From contig NZ_BJDI01000002.1 of the NCBI RefSeq assembly GCF_005405065.1, forward strand, positions 62,001 to 126,000: a DNA stretch of 64,000 nucleotides, in the 5' to 3' direction. The notes beneath the pieces are model-generated. The model was given only the letters and a program-made list of their open reading frames with translations, did no database searches and was not told the DNA's origin. This stretch comes from Lactiplantibacillus nangangensis. GTDB lineage: Bacteria > Bacillota > Bacilli > Lactobacillales > Lactobacillaceae. A program made the position numbers and the translations under genes. Shown here piece by piece: positions 17,885 through 26,234 of the stretch (positions are counted from its first letter, which is position 1; every line of letters begins with the position of its first letter).

Positions 17885-18862
17885 ATGGCCAAAAAATTAT
17901 TCGATTATCAGCTGGATGAAACTGTTGATGGTTTCTTCTTATTAAAAGACGCCGAAGTACGGATCGCTAAAAATGGTAAAAAGTTCTTAGCCATTAATTT
18001 TCAAGATACTTCAGGTGAAATTTCGGGGAAGTTTTGGGATGCAAGTGAGCAAGATGTCGCGCATTTTCAAGCGGGACGAATTGTCCATTTAAAGGGGAAG
18101 CGTGAAAACTATCAGGGTAACCCCCAAATCAAGATTCAACAGATGCGCCTCACGCAACCGGGTGAGCCACAAGACGTGCAACAATTTGTGGAACACGCGC
18201 CGATGAATGTGGCGGCCATGGAAGAGGAGCTTAATCAGTTTGTCTTTGAAATTACGGAGCCAAACTGGAATCGCATCGTTCGACATTTATTAAGCCATTT
18301 CCATGACGCGTTCTTCAGCTATCCAGCGGCAAAAAAGAATCACCATGCCTTTGCAGGCGGCTTGGCCTTTCACACGTTATCCATCTTACGGTTAGCCAAG
18401 TCAGTCGCTGACGAGTATCCGCATGTCAATCGGTCCTTGCTGTACGCTGGGGCCATTTTGCATGACATGGGTAAAACGATTGAAATGTCTGGCCCCGTCT
18501 CAACAACTTATACGTTGGCCGGAAATTTGGTTGGTCACATTGTATTGATTGATGAGCAGATCGTCAAGGCTTGCCAACAATTGAAAATTGATGACCAAGC
18601 GGAATCAGTCTTGATTTTGCGGCACATGATTTTGGCGCACCATGGCTTACTGGAATATGGGTCACCAGTGCGGCCACATGTGATGGAAGCCGAAATCTTA
18701 CATGAATTAGACGAACTCGATGCGTCGATTCAAATGATGCAGACGTCGATCGAACATGCCGAACCGGGCAGCTTTACGGAACGAATCTTTGCGATGGACG
18801 GTCGGAACTTCTATCGGCCAACGCATGATGATACAAAAGGTGAATTAGACACTGACAAGTAG
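17885..18862 (+). CDS. yhaM: 3'-5' exoribonuclease YhaM
   Basis: A 325-residue enzyme with an N-terminal OB-fold RNA-binding domain (about 15-95: LKDAEVRIAKNGKKFLAINF) and an HD-type metal-dependent nuclease domain containing HAFAGGLAFHTLSI, AILHDMGKT and MILAHHGLLEYGSP. YhaM trims RNA 3' ends in Firmicutes. Its ribosome binding site is GGAGGGG. It completes the yhaO-yhaN-yhaM run with a 17-bp gap after yhaN, and a strong terminator follows. Confidence 0.9.
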   Translation: MAKKLFDYQLDETVDGFFLLKDAEVRIAKNGKKFLAINFQDTSGEISGKFWDASEQDVAHFQAGRIVHLKGKRENYQGNPQIKIQQMRLTQPGEPQDVQQFVEHAPMNVAAMEEELNQFVFEITEPNWNRIVRHLLSHFHDAFFSYPAAKKNHHAFAGGLAFHTLSILRLAKSVADEYPHVNRSLLYAGAILHDMGKTIEMSGPVSTTYTLAGNLVGHIVLIDEQIVKACQQLKIDDQAESVLILRHMILAHHGLLEYGSPVRPHVMEAEILHELDELDASIQMMQTSIEHAEPGSFTERIFAMDGRNFYRPTHDDTKGELDTDK

Positions 18863-18884
18863 GACTTAACTAAGTTCGTGAAAC

Positions 18885-18930
18885 TAAAAAAGGTCCCGTA
18901 ATTACATCTTGTAATTACGGGACCTTTAAG
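18885..18930. terminator. Bidirectional terminator between yhaM and prsA
   Basis: A perfect 16-bp stem at 18891-18906 and 18910-18925 has a 3-base loop and is flanked by an A run on one side and Ts on the other. It serves convergent yhaM and prsA. Confidence 0.85.
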
Positions 18931-18973
18931 CTAGCGTTCATAATCTCATGAAAAGACTAAGGCACTAATTAAT

Positions 18974-19870
18974 TTAGTTAGAACTTGAAGAAGATGAGGT
19001 TGAAAGGTATGAAGATAAGATATCTTTCAAATCTTTATCCTTGATCGAAACATTCCCAGATTTGAGAACTTTAGCAACAACGTTATGCAAGACAGTTGAG
19101 TCGCTCATATCATTGTCGTAGATTTGTTTCTTCAAATCAGCAGTGTGATCAGACATCTTACCCTTACCAGGGTTCTTGATCATCCGGATAATTTCGTAAC
19201 CGTCGCTGGTCTTAACAGCAGAAGTGGTGTATTCACCATTCTTCAACTTGAAGGCAGCAGTTAAGAACTTAGAAGAGTAGCTGGTGTTAGTGTTATCAAA
19301 GGCTGATAATTTACCACCATTGCTCTTTGAGTTGGAATCAGTTGAATACTTCTTAGCTAACTTCGTAAAGTTGGCTTCGCTAGAATCCTTCTTCAATTCC
19401 TTTAAGACGTCGTCAGCAGTTGAACTCTTGGCAACCAAGATGTGTTGAACAGTCACTTTAGGTTCGTAAGATTTCCATTGCTTCTTTAAAGCAGCGTCGG
19501 TAACCTTAGCTTTGTCTTTAACGGCTTCTTTTAATAACAAGTTCGAACGAATTTGTTCCTTAAAAGTCTTAGTCGTTAAACCGTTTTGTGATAAGACGGT
19601 TGAGAATGAAGTCCCATATTGGGATTTGTAAGTATTGTATTGCTTAGTAACTGTCTTATCTGAAACTTTTTTACCGTAGTCTTTTTCAAGCACTTTGTTC
19701 AAGATCATCTGTTGTAAGACTTGCTTACCGGATGAAGTGCCTTTCATACTACTGTAATATTCGCTTTCGGTGACTTTACCACCGGAAGTCGATGCAACTG
19801 TCTTGCTACCGCAACCGGCTAAGGTAAAGACCATTAAAACACCGGCGAGCGCAATAAGCCATTTTTTCAT
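18974..19870 (-). CDS. prsA: Foldase lipoprotein PrsA (parvulin-type peptidyl-prolyl isomerase)
   Basis: A 298-residue lipoprotein that folds secreted proteins outside the membrane. The signal peptide is [20 protein letters not shown], with LAGC as lipobox and Cys20 as the lipidated residue. A SurA-like N-terminal chaperone region follows, then a parvulin PpiC domain (about 140-235: [39 protein letters not shown]) and a Ser-rich C-terminus. The open frame extends further upstream, but the signal peptide fixes the start at 19870, with AGGATG about 10 bp before. Lies next to yhaM as in other Firmicutes. Confidence 0.9.
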   Translation of the reverse strand: MKKWLIALAGVLMVFTLAGCGSKTVASTSGGKVTESEYYSSMKGTSSGKQVLQQMILNKVLEKDYGKKVSDKTVTKQYNTYKSQYGTSFSTVLSQNGLTTKTFKEQIRSNLLLKEAVKDKAKVTDAALKKQWKSYEPKVTVQHILVAKSSTADDVLKELKKDSSEANFTKLAKKYSTDSNSKSNGGKLSAFDNTNTSYSSKFLTAAFKLKNGEYTTSAVKTSDGYEIIRMIKNPGKGKMSDHTADLKKQIYDNDMSDSTVLHNVVAKVLKSGNVSIKDKDLKDILSSYLSTSSSSSSN

Positions 19871-20063
19871 TCCTCTAACACATCCTATTCTTAAATAGTT
19901 CTGCTCTAGCAGACTTACCAGACTACTATACCATAACTCTGTTCGCTTCTGCAGGGTGATGGAAATCTTTACAAAATTTTCAGACAATTCACACGGTCTT
20001 CATAAAATTTACCATAATCATTGATCAAAGTTAATGAAAGCCGAATGTAAAGTCAGTAAACTA

Positions 20064-20274
20064 AAAGTCGATGGTTGCCGCTTCCGGTTGTTGTTGAGTG
20101 CATGCGGGCGGGGACCGGGTCAAGCCTGAAAAACGTCTTGACCCTCGTTTGGAAGTTTCGCTAAATCCGCAAATCTTCCGAACGGTCCGTGGTGTAAGAC
20201 CGGAAAAGCGCCGGTCAAACGCCATCCACACACCCGATGCACTCAACAACAACCTACAGCTAGCCAACTACTTT
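20064..20274 (+). ncRNA. Candidate structured non-coding RNA (unknown family)
   Basis: The core 20086-20254 is closed by a perfect 18-bp stem (20086-20103 with 20237-20254). This continues inward as CGGG/CCCG (20105-20108, 20233-20236) and outward, after an internal loop, as GTTG/CAAC and AAAAGT/ACTTTT. Inside are three hairpins: 8 bp at 20117-20124/20137-20144, 10 bp at 20146-20155/20175-20184, and a two-part one at 20190-20194/20220-20224 plus 20198-20203/20211-20216. GGAC/GTCC (20112-20115, 20185-20188) closes the first two as a junction. Two stem pairs are G-U only on the + strand, favouring that orientation. The segment is far more GC-rich than its surroundings. It does not match 6S, SRP, RNase P or tmRNA signatures that I know. 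A multicopy palindromic element is the main alternative. Confidence 0.5.
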
Positions 20275-20307
20275 TAATAATTAATCAGTTTTTTTAGATT
20301 TAGTGGC

Positions 20308-20391
20308 GTCAGTCAGGATTGGTGTGCTGTGTCGGCTTTTAATTGAGGTAGAAGTCCGACCTTTCAACATAGTATACCGATTTTGACTGAC
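20308..20391. other. Second stem-loop element in the same intergenic region
   Basis: GTCAGTCA (20308-20315) pairs exactly with TGACTGAC (20384-20391), and inside lies a further hairpin with arms GTCGG and CCGAC. A weaker stem TCCAGT/ACTGGA follows within 20400-20445. No coding frame is convincing in 20275-20480. Confidence 0.35.
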
Positions 20392-20480
20392 AGCCCATAC
20401 GAGTCCAGTTTAGACATCAGCAACGCTAGTATTACTGGATTTTAGACGCTTCTGACACTTTAATCCTAAATCTTCCAAAC

Positions 20481-20517
20481 AAAAAATCGTTAAGCACCAA
20501 TTTGGCTTAACGATTTG
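20481..20517 (-). terminator. Terminator of the hit-yhaH unit
   Basis: An 11-bp perfect stem (AAATCGTTAAG and CTTAACGATTT) is followed on the - strand by a T run, immediately after the yhaH stop codon. Confidence 0.85.
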
Positions 20518-20520
20518 AGC

Positions 20521-20859
20521 TTATTCCTTTGGTGCTAGGTCATCTAAGGTCTTTTGTAAATGGTCGGCGTGTTTCTTCATAAGGGCTAAATGCGGTTCAA
20601 TCTTAAATTGAAATTTGTCCACTTCAGTCGAAATGTCATCGATCACTTCACCAGCGTGGGCGAGTTGGACGCCTAAATCACTGGAAGCGTCGGAGAAGTC
20701 TTCACGCGCGGATTGTAGATTGTCTGCCGCGTCGAGGACTTCTTGGACATAGTCTTTGACGTCAGTATAGACGTCTTTGGGCGTTTTACGATTGATCAAC
20801 ATGTATGCGGCTAGGCTTAACCCTAAACCAGCCATACTGCGACGGAAAAATTTGGCCAT
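20521..20859 (-). CDS. YtxH/YhaH-like protein
   Basis: A 112-residue protein with one N-terminal hydrophobic stretch (SMAGLGLSLAAYMLI) followed by a long charged helical region (DVKDYVQEVLDAADNLQSAR onward). This is the layout of the YtxH family, which includes the Bacillus general stress protein YhaH encoded near hit and ecsAB. The start at 20859 lies 6 bp after a perfect GGAGGTG; an upstream ATG at 20868 overlaps that site. Function in the cell is unclear. It is cotranscribed with hit, 12 bp upstream. Confidence 0.65.
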   Translation of the reverse strand: MAKFFRRSMAGLGLSLAAYMLINRKTPKDVYTDVKDYVQEVLDAADNLQSAREDFSDASSDLGVQLAHAGEVIDDISTEVDKFQFKIEPHLALMKKHADHLQKTLDDLAPKE

Positions 20860-20871
20860 AGTAGGCACCTC

Positions 20872-21324
20872 CTAATCGTTAATGTGCGCTTTGATGGCGT
20901 TTTGGAGCCGAGTGTAGTCGGTTTCGTCGTATTTTTTTGAATTATCTTTGAAAATCATTCGGAAATCATCTTTGTCACTGTAACGTGGAATCAGATGAAA
21001 ATGAGAATGAAAAACAGATTGATAGGCCACGGCGCCATTATTATTAACCACATTCATGCCGATAATGGCATCATCTGAGGCTTTGACGGCGCGAGCAATC
21101 TTTGGAATCCGTGCAAAGACGGCGCTAGCGAGGTCGCTGTCATAAGCAAACAAATCTTGCACATGAGTCTTCGGAATCACTAAGGTATGACCAGGAGTGC
21201 CTTGTGAAATATCAAGGAATGCCTTGACCATATCGTCTTCATAGATCGTGTAACTTGGAATATCGCCTTTAATAATCTTGCAGAAAAGACAATCGTCATC
21301 AAGGATTGGTTCAAAAGCTGCCAT
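20872..21324 (-). CDS. hit: HIT-family nucleotide-binding protein
   Basis: A 150-residue histidine-triad hydrolase. The N-terminal zinc-type motif CLFCKIIKGDIPS and the catalytic triad HSHFHLIPR are intact, as is the conserved HTLVIPK. HIT proteins hydrolyse nucleotide phosphoramidates or dinucleoside polyphosphates. I chose the ATG at 21324 (MAAFEPILDD) because GAAGG lies 7 bp upstream; the open frame starts at 21357. Divergent from ecsA, the order hit-ecsA-ecsB also found in Bacillus. Confidence 0.88.
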   Translation of the reverse strand: MAAFEPILDDDCLFCKIIKGDIPSYTIYEDDMVKAFLDISQGTPGHTLVIPKTHVQDLFAYDSDLASAVFARIPKIARAVKASDDAIIGMNVVNNNGAVAYQSVFHSHFHLIPRYSDKDDFRMIFKDNSKKYDETDYTRLQNAIKAHIND

Positions 21325-21423
21325 AAGATAACCTTCTTTTTTAAAATTTAGTTCCATTATACACTAACCAATTTAAAAATGAGGGCGCTTTAGTGAGTTG
21401 ACCGACCTTACTAGAAAGTTAAG

Positions 21424-21451
21424 TTGCGGGGCATTAGGCCTATGATATAAT
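21424..21451 (+). promoter_or_regulatory. Promoter of ecsAB
   Basis: TTGCGG and TATAAT are 16 bp apart, with a TG extension just before the -10 (TATGATATAAT). Confidence 0.65.
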
Positions 21452-21488
21452 AGATTTCACTTAGTCCAGACAGAAAGAGGTTAGTGTA

Positions 21489-22226
21489 ATGGCATTATCA
21501 GTTAGCCATTTAGTTGGCGGTTATTCTCAGCTACCTGTTTTAAAAGATATTAGTTTTGACGTCGCACCCGGTGAGCTAGTCGGCTTGATTGGGTTGAACG
21601 GTGCGGGTAAATCCACGACGATTAATCATATTATTGGACTGTTAACACCAATGAAGGGGACGATCACGCTAAATGGCGTTACATTAGCGAGTGACGCCCA
21701 GGCTTACAAACAACAGTTGGCGTATATTCCGGAAACGCCAGTATTATATGAAGAATTAACTTTAAAAGAGCACTTAGAAATGACAATGCTGGCCTATGGG
21801 TTAGACCAGACAGCGGCTTGGCAACGCGCCAATCAACTCTTAAAGATTTTCCGTTTAGATAATAAGTTGGATTGGTTCCCAGCAAATTTTTCAAAAGGGA
21901 TGAAACAGAAAGTCATGATCGTCTGCGCATTCATCACCAACGCTAAGTTATTTATCATCGATGAACCCTTCCTTGGTCTTGATCCGTTGGCGGTTCACGA
22001 CTTGTTGCAGTTGATTGCGGAAGTCAAACAGGGCGGGGCATCGGTCTTGATGTCAACCCACGTGTTGGATACGGCCGAAAAATTCTGTGACCGCTTTGTC
22101 CTGCTACATGCGGGCGAAATTCAAACGCAGGGGACTTTTGACGAAATCAAGGCTGCTTATCCAGACGCCGGCGACTCTTTGAATGATATTTATCTCAGCT
22201 TGACTGGGGTGACCCGGGATGAATGA
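21489..22226 (+). CDS. ecsA: ABC transporter ATP-binding protein EcsA
   Basis: A 245-residue ATPase with Walker A GLNGAGKST, signature NFSKGMKQKVMI, Walker B LFIIDEPFLGLDP and the switch histidine in LMSTHVLD. It pairs with the EcsB membrane protein encoded next, overlapping it by 8 bp. In Bacillus and Staphylococcus the Ecs system affects protein secretion, regulated proteolysis by RasP and competence. The assignment rests on the hit-ecsA-ecsB order and the unusual permease rather than on ATPase sequence alone. Confidence 0.86.
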   Translation: MALSVSHLVGGYSQLPVLKDISFDVAPGELVGLIGLNGAGKSTTINHIIGLLTPMKGTITLNGVTLASDAQAYKQQLAYIPETPVLYEELTLKEHLEMTMLAYGLDQTAAWQRANQLLKIFRLDNKLDWFPANFSKGMKQKVMIVCAFITNAKLFIIDEPFLGLDPLAVHDLLQLIAEVKQGGASVLMSTHVLDTAEKFCDRFVLLHAGEIQTQGTFDEIKAAYPDAGDSLNDIYLSLTGVTRDE

Positions 22227-23424
22227 GTTATACCAAATACGCTTATCTCGCCATTTGCGGCAAATGTTACGGTATCTACGCTTAGTTTTTAACGATCATT
22301 TTGTGATTGCGCTGATGTTTTTTGTTGGTGGTCTGGGATTAGCCTACTCGAATTGGCTAAAGACCGTTTCAGTACAGGATACTTGGATTGTCGCCATCGT
22401 CGGTCTAATCTTATGGCTGGGTCTGGCGGTGGGACGCGTGGCCACGCTACTTGAACCCGCGGATGTTGTTTTCTTGTTGCCGCGTGAACACGACTTGCAT
22501 GGATATTTGGTCCATGCTTGGCATTACAGCTGGTGGCTAGCCCAGGTGGTCCAAGTCGTTTTGGTGGGATTAACGGTGCCGATCTTGATGATTGTGGCGC
22601 GTTTGTCAGGGTTGAGTTTGCTCGTTTTGTTAGTGACTCAGCTGGCGCTAAAAGACAGCCAGTTAACCGGTAGCGTGACGCGGTTGTATCGCTTAACGTT
22701 GGCGCAACGCCGCTGGTCACAACTTGGTTACTGGGTGTTAGCCTTAGTGATCATGATGTTGACTTTGTTTGTTTCCCCATGGTTAGGGGCGATCTTAGCG
22801 TTAGTTCTGGCAGGTGGCGTTCGTTGGTGGCACACACAAGTTTGGCCGCACACTGTGATTGCTTGGCGCGATGACATCAAATTGGAAGCCAATCGGATGC
22901 TTGGCATCTATCGTTTCTTTAACCTGTTTACGGATGTGCCAATGGTTCAAGGGACCGTCAAACGGCGGCGTTATTTGGATTGGCTCGTCAAGTGGGCGCC
23001 ACAAAAGCAATCACAGGCGTTCAGTTATTTATTTGCCCGTGGCATGGTCCGGGGAACTGAATTCAGTGGCTTAGTGTCACGGCTAACGATTATCGGGGCA
23101 ATTTTGCTGTATTTTAGCGGTCATGGCTGGTTAGCAATCGCCTTAGACGTGATTTTTATCTACTTAATTGGGTTTCAATTGTTGCCGTTTTATAAGCGAT
23201 ACGATAATATTGTGTTTACGCACATTTACCCGATCGACTTAAAACAGCGATTTAGTAACTTTCAACGCTTACTGACAGTTGTCTTAAGTTTGACCGGTGT
23301 CGTCTTTTTAATTGCCTTTTGGTTAAGCAACGCATCGTTAGCACAAGTCGGGATTTTACTCGTGATCAATGTAATTGAAATCTATCTCTTAGTTGCTTGG
23401 TATGCCAAGTTACGATTAGCTTAA
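22219..23424 (+). CDS. ecsB: ABC transporter permease EcsB
   Basis: A 401-residue membrane protein rich in Trp and Arg with about eight hydrophobic segments in two groups (roughly residues 28-90, 105-200 and 285-400) around a cytoplasmic part containing FNLFTDVPMVQGTVKRRRYLDW. The DVPM-x-x-x-G-x-VKRRRYLD stretch is characteristic of EcsB. The start codon overlaps the end of ecsA, so the two are translationally coupled. No terminator is obvious before ytmP. Confidence 0.85.
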   Translation: MNELYQIRLSRHLRQMLRYLRLVFNDHFVIALMFFVGGLGLAYSNWLKTVSVQDTWIVAIVGLILWLGLAVGRVATLLEPADVVFLLPREHDLHGYLVHAWHYSWWLAQVVQVVLVGLTVPILMIVARLSGLSLLVLLVTQLALKDSQLTGSVTRLYRLTLAQRRWSQLGYWVLALVIMMLTLFVSPWLGAILALVLAGGVRWWHTQVWPHTVIAWRDDIKLEANRMLGIYRFFNLFTDVPMVQGTVKRRRYLDWLVKWAPQKQSQAFSYLFARGMVRGTEFSGLVSRLTIIGAILLYFSGHGWLAIALDVIFIYLIGFQLLPFYKRYDNIVFTHIYPIDLKQRFSNFQRLLTVVLSLTGVVFLIAFWLSNASLAQVGILLVINVIEIYLLVAWYAKLRLA

Positions 23425-23544
23425 AACGTTGTTGGCACAACGATTAAAAAGGACTTGACGCGGCCGACTTTGGTCTTTAGAATGTGATTGTTAAGTGAAT
23501 TAGATTAAGCCGGTTAAATAATTTTTTTGAGAGGAGTGGGGCTG

Positions 23545-24330
23545 ATGGATTTCGAACTTGATGATGGCTGGGATGTCTATCCAATATATGGCAATACCAA
23601 TAAAGCTTTCATGGGCAAAAAAAATCAACAACGATTATTTTTGAAACGAAACGCGTCACCGTTTTTAGCGGCGCTTTCGATGGAAGAAATTACCCCGCGA
23701 TTAATCTGGACAAAACGAATCTCGAGCGGAGATACTTTGACCGCTCAAGAATGGCTCAATGGTCAAACTTTAACGAAGCAACAAATGCGACTGCCTGAAG
23801 TGGCGCATTTATTGGCACGTGTGCACAATTCCAAGTTGCTTCATCGAATGTTAACTAAAGTTGGCGGTCAAGTGGTCCGCCCACATGATTTTATTCGGCA
23901 GTATTTGAGTGAATTACCAGATGATTTGCGGCACCATCCTTTGATGGCTGATGTTTTGAACAGCTTAAAGGGGACGTTACCAACGTTACCAGTTGAAGAT
24001 TACCGAGTTTGTCATGGTGACTTGAATCATAAGAATTGGTTGTTATCAGACCATCGCCAGTTATATTTGGTTGATTGGGATTCGGCACGCTTCGCTGATC
24101 CAGCGTCGGATATTAGCATGTTATTATGCGAGTATGTGCCATTGGATGCTTGGCGAGATTGGTTCGCCGAATATGGTGAAACGATGACTGCTGAGTTGCA
24201 AAAACGGGTTATCTGGTATGCGAAAATTAATTTATTGCTGAATATTAAAGATAATTATTATCGTAATCAATACCATAAAATGAATCATGAAATTATCTTC
24301 TTAGAAGAGTTATCACAATATCAATTGTAG
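23545..24330 (+). CDS. ytmP: Phosphotransferase (aminoglycoside/choline kinase-like) YtmP
   Basis: A 261-residue protein of the APH/choline kinase fold. The catalytic loop VCHGDLNHKNWLL (Asp base) and the metal-binding LVDWDSARFADPASDI are intact, and the N-terminal nucleotide-binding Lys is in LFLKRNAS. It precedes trmB as ytmP does in Bacillus, so this is the housekeeping paralogue rather than an antibiotic-resistance gene. Substrate is unknown. GAGGAG lies 8 bp before the ATG at 23545, which I prefer over the TTG at 23527. Confidence 0.8.
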   Translation: MDFELDDGWDVYPIYGNTNKAFMGKKNQQRLFLKRNASPFLAALSMEEITPRLIWTKRISSGDTLTAQEWLNGQTLTKQQMRLPEVAHLLARVHNSKLLHRMLTKVGGQVVRPHDFIRQYLSELPDDLRHHPLMADVLNSLKGTLPTLPVEDYRVCHGDLNHKNWLLSDHRQLYLVDWDSARFADPASDISMLLCEYVPLDAWRDWFAEYGETMTAELQKRVIWYAKINLLLNIKDNYYRNQYHKMNHEIIFLEELSQYQL

Positions 24331-24343
24331 GTTTAAACAAGGT

Positions 24344-24377
24344 GCTGCGAGTCCCAGGCGGAATTCGCAGCGTTTTT
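24344..24377 (+). terminator. Terminator between ytmP and trmB
   Basis: GCTGCGA and TCGCAGC form a 7-bp stem followed by a T run. Its position, 35 bp before the trmB start, suggests attenuation or partial readthrough. Confidence 0.65.
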
Positions 24378-24412
24378 GTTGAGATGCAGAAATAAAAGGA
24401 GTCGTAAAGCAC

Positions 24413-25069
24413 ATGCGGGTACGGAACAAACCTTGGGCACCAAAATTAATTAATGCCCATCCAGAATTGATCACGGAAACACCAACTGATTTTAAAGGAA
24501 AATGGCAAAGCCGTTTTAAGACCCCTCAGCCGCTTCAGATTGAAGTTGGGAGTGGTAAGGGTCAATTCATCATTGAAATGGCTAAACGCCACCCAGAAAT
24601 CAATTATATTGCCATTGAGATTCAAACGTCAGTTATTGCGGTGATTTTGCGTAAGTTGGTCGATGAACCATTGCCTAATTTACAATTAGCTCATGCGGAT
24701 GGTCAAGCTGTCACGGCCTTTTTCGAACCCAATGAAATTGATCGGGTCTACTTGAACTTTTCCGATCCATGGCCAAAGTCACGACATGCGAAACGGCGTT
24801 TAACGTACAAGTCATTTTTGGCGAGTTACGCAGAAGTTTTGAAACCCAATGGGCAAGTTGAATTTAAGACCGATAATCGGGGCTTGTTTGAATTCTCATT
24901 GACCAGTATGAATAACTTTGGGATGCAATTCGAACAAGTCTGGTTGGATTTGCATGCGGCTGTAACGCCTGAAGAAAATGTTGAAACCGAATATGAACAA
25001 AAATTCAGTCAATTCGGGCCAATTTATAAAATTATTGCAACGTTCCCAGCTGCAAAAACGGCAGATTAA
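24413..25069 (+). CDS. trmB: tRNA (guanine-N7-)-methyltransferase TrmB
   Basis: A 218-residue SAM-dependent enzyme that methylates G46 of tRNA. The SAM site is IEVGSGKGQFIIEMA, followed by NYIAIEIQ, and the substrate-binding segment NFSDPWPKSRHAKRRLT is diagnostic of TrmB. Length is usual for the family. Ribosome binding site AAAAGGAG. A terminator follows directly. Confidence 0.93.
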   Translation: MRVRNKPWAPKLINAHPELITETPTDFKGKWQSRFKTPQPLQIEVGSGKGQFIIEMAKRHPEINYIAIEIQTSVIAVILRKLVDEPLPNLQLAHADGQAVTAFFEPNEIDRVYLNFSDPWPKSRHAKRRLTYKSFLASYAEVLKPNGQVEFKTDNRGLFEFSLTSMNNFGMQFEQVWLDLHAAVTPEENVETEYEQKFSQFGPIYKIIATFPAAKTAD

Positions 25070-25079
25070 GGGATTTACG

Positions 25080-25107
25080 GAGACTCAGAAATTGGGTCTC
25101 TTTTTTT
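25080..25107 (+). terminator. Terminator of trmB
   Basis: GAGACTC and GGGTCTC pair (one wobble), followed by seven T. Confidence 0.75.
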
Positions 25108-25163
25108 GTGGCTAGCTCAGTTTCGGCTCTGTCGCGGAATTTAAATCTTGAAACCACAAAAAT

Positions 25164-25177
25164 GGGTAACGCTTTCA
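25164..25177 (+). promoter_or_regulatory. Possible CcpA-binding (cre) site
   Basis: GGGTAACGCTTTCA matches 12 of 14 positions of the cre consensus TGWNANCGNTNWCA. It lies 55 bp upstream of the aldo/keto reductase start, a usual place for carbon catabolite control. Confidence 0.45.
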
Positions 25178-25231
25178 TTGCTACTGTGATAAGGTATTAG
25201 TATCAATGAAATAAGAAGAGGCTTTTAACAG

Positions 25232-26212
25232 ATGAAGTATACACAATTAGGAAAAACTGGGATGCGTGTGAGCCGGTTAGTGCTCGGGACGATGAATTTT
25301 GGCACTCGGACGGATGAAGCGACTGCGGATGCCATTATGGACCGGGCTTTGGAACTAGGCATCAATTTTTTTGATACGGCGAACGAGTATGGTGGCTCTG
25401 GGCATCATGGTCGGACGGAAGAAATCGTGGGTCGTTGGTTCGCACAAGGTAATCACCGGCGTGAAAAAGTAATCTTAGCAACTAAATTTTATAACGATAT
25501 GGAAAATGAACTGGACGGTCCCAACGATGCGCCCGGAGTGTCGGCTTATAAACTGTATCGAAGTTTGGACGCATCCTTGGCACGGTTGCAAACGGATCAT
25601 ATTGAGTTATATCAGATGCATCATATTGATCATACCGCTAACTGGGATGAGCTGTTTCAAGCGTATGAAAATGTCATGGCGCAAGGTAAAGTTTATTATG
25701 CGGGGTCGAGCAATTTTGGCGCGCGCCACTTAGCCTTTGCGGCCGTGGCCGCTGAAAAACGGCACTTTTTAGGCTTAGTGAGCGAACAGCATTTATATAA
25801 CTTGACGCAACGCTTGCCGGAACTAGAATTACTACCAACCGCGCGTGATTTAGGTATGGGAGTCATTGTTTGGAGCCCACTGGCGAGCGGCTTGCTGGCC
25901 GATCACGCGTTGACAGTCAAAACTGGACGACGGGCGGAAAAAGCCGCCAAACTTTCACCAGCACAGCGACAACAATTTGAAGCTTATGAAGCATTGTGCC
26001 AGTCACTGGGAGAATCAGCTTCCAACGTCGCTTTAGCTTGGCTGTTACAAAATCCAGCAATCACGGCGCCGATTATCGGGCCAAGTAGTGTGGCACAATT
26101 GGAAGATGCCGTGCATGCGGTCGAGATTGAGTTATCGCCCGAAACCTTAGCGAAACTAGATGATATTTTCCCTGGTCCTGGTGGTTCAGCGCCGGAAGCT
26201 TATGCCTGGTAG
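25232..26212 (+). CDS. Aldo/keto reductase
   Basis: A 326-residue NADPH-dependent oxidoreductase of the AKR TIM-barrel type. Catalytic tetrad residues are visible: Asp and Tyr in FFDTANEYGG, Lys in ILATKFYND, and His in QMHHIDH. The C-terminal cofactor segment is APIIGPSSVAQLEDAV. It resembles the YghZ/Kv-beta-like group. Substrate unknown. A possible cre site upstream suggests catabolite control. The nucleoside phosphorylase gene follows after 22 bp and is probably cotranscribed. Confidence 0.85.
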   Translation: MKYTQLGKTGMRVSRLVLGTMNFGTRTDEATADAIMDRALELGINFFDTANEYGGSGHHGRTEEIVGRWFAQGNHRREKVILATKFYNDMENELDGPNDAPGVSAYKLYRSLDASLARLQTDHIELYQMHHIDHTANWDELFQAYENVMAQGKVYYAGSSNFGARHLAFAAVAAEKRHFLGLVSEQHLYNLTQRLPELELLPTARDLGMGVIVWSPLASGLLADHALTVKTGRRAEKAAKLSPAQRQQFEAYEALCQSLGESASNVALAWLLQNPAITAPIIGPSSVAQLEDAVHAVEIELSPETLAKLDDIFPGPGGSAPEAYAW

Positions 26213-26234
26213 CATGCAATTTGGAGATGAGCAT

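Noticed and set aside
20086-20254. Interpretation of the palindrome as a MITE
   Set aside because: No flanking direct repeat is visible and strand-specific G-U pairs favour RNA, but without a genome-wide search this is not fully excluded.
20086-20254. Interpretation as 6S, SRP, RNase P or tmRNA
   Set aside because: The conserved sequence blocks of those RNAs are missing and the branching pattern differs.
20061-20267. 68-codon open frame on the - strand across the candidate RNA
   Set aside because: It spans the palindromic structure, has no ribosome binding site and has Arg/Ser-rich random-looking composition.
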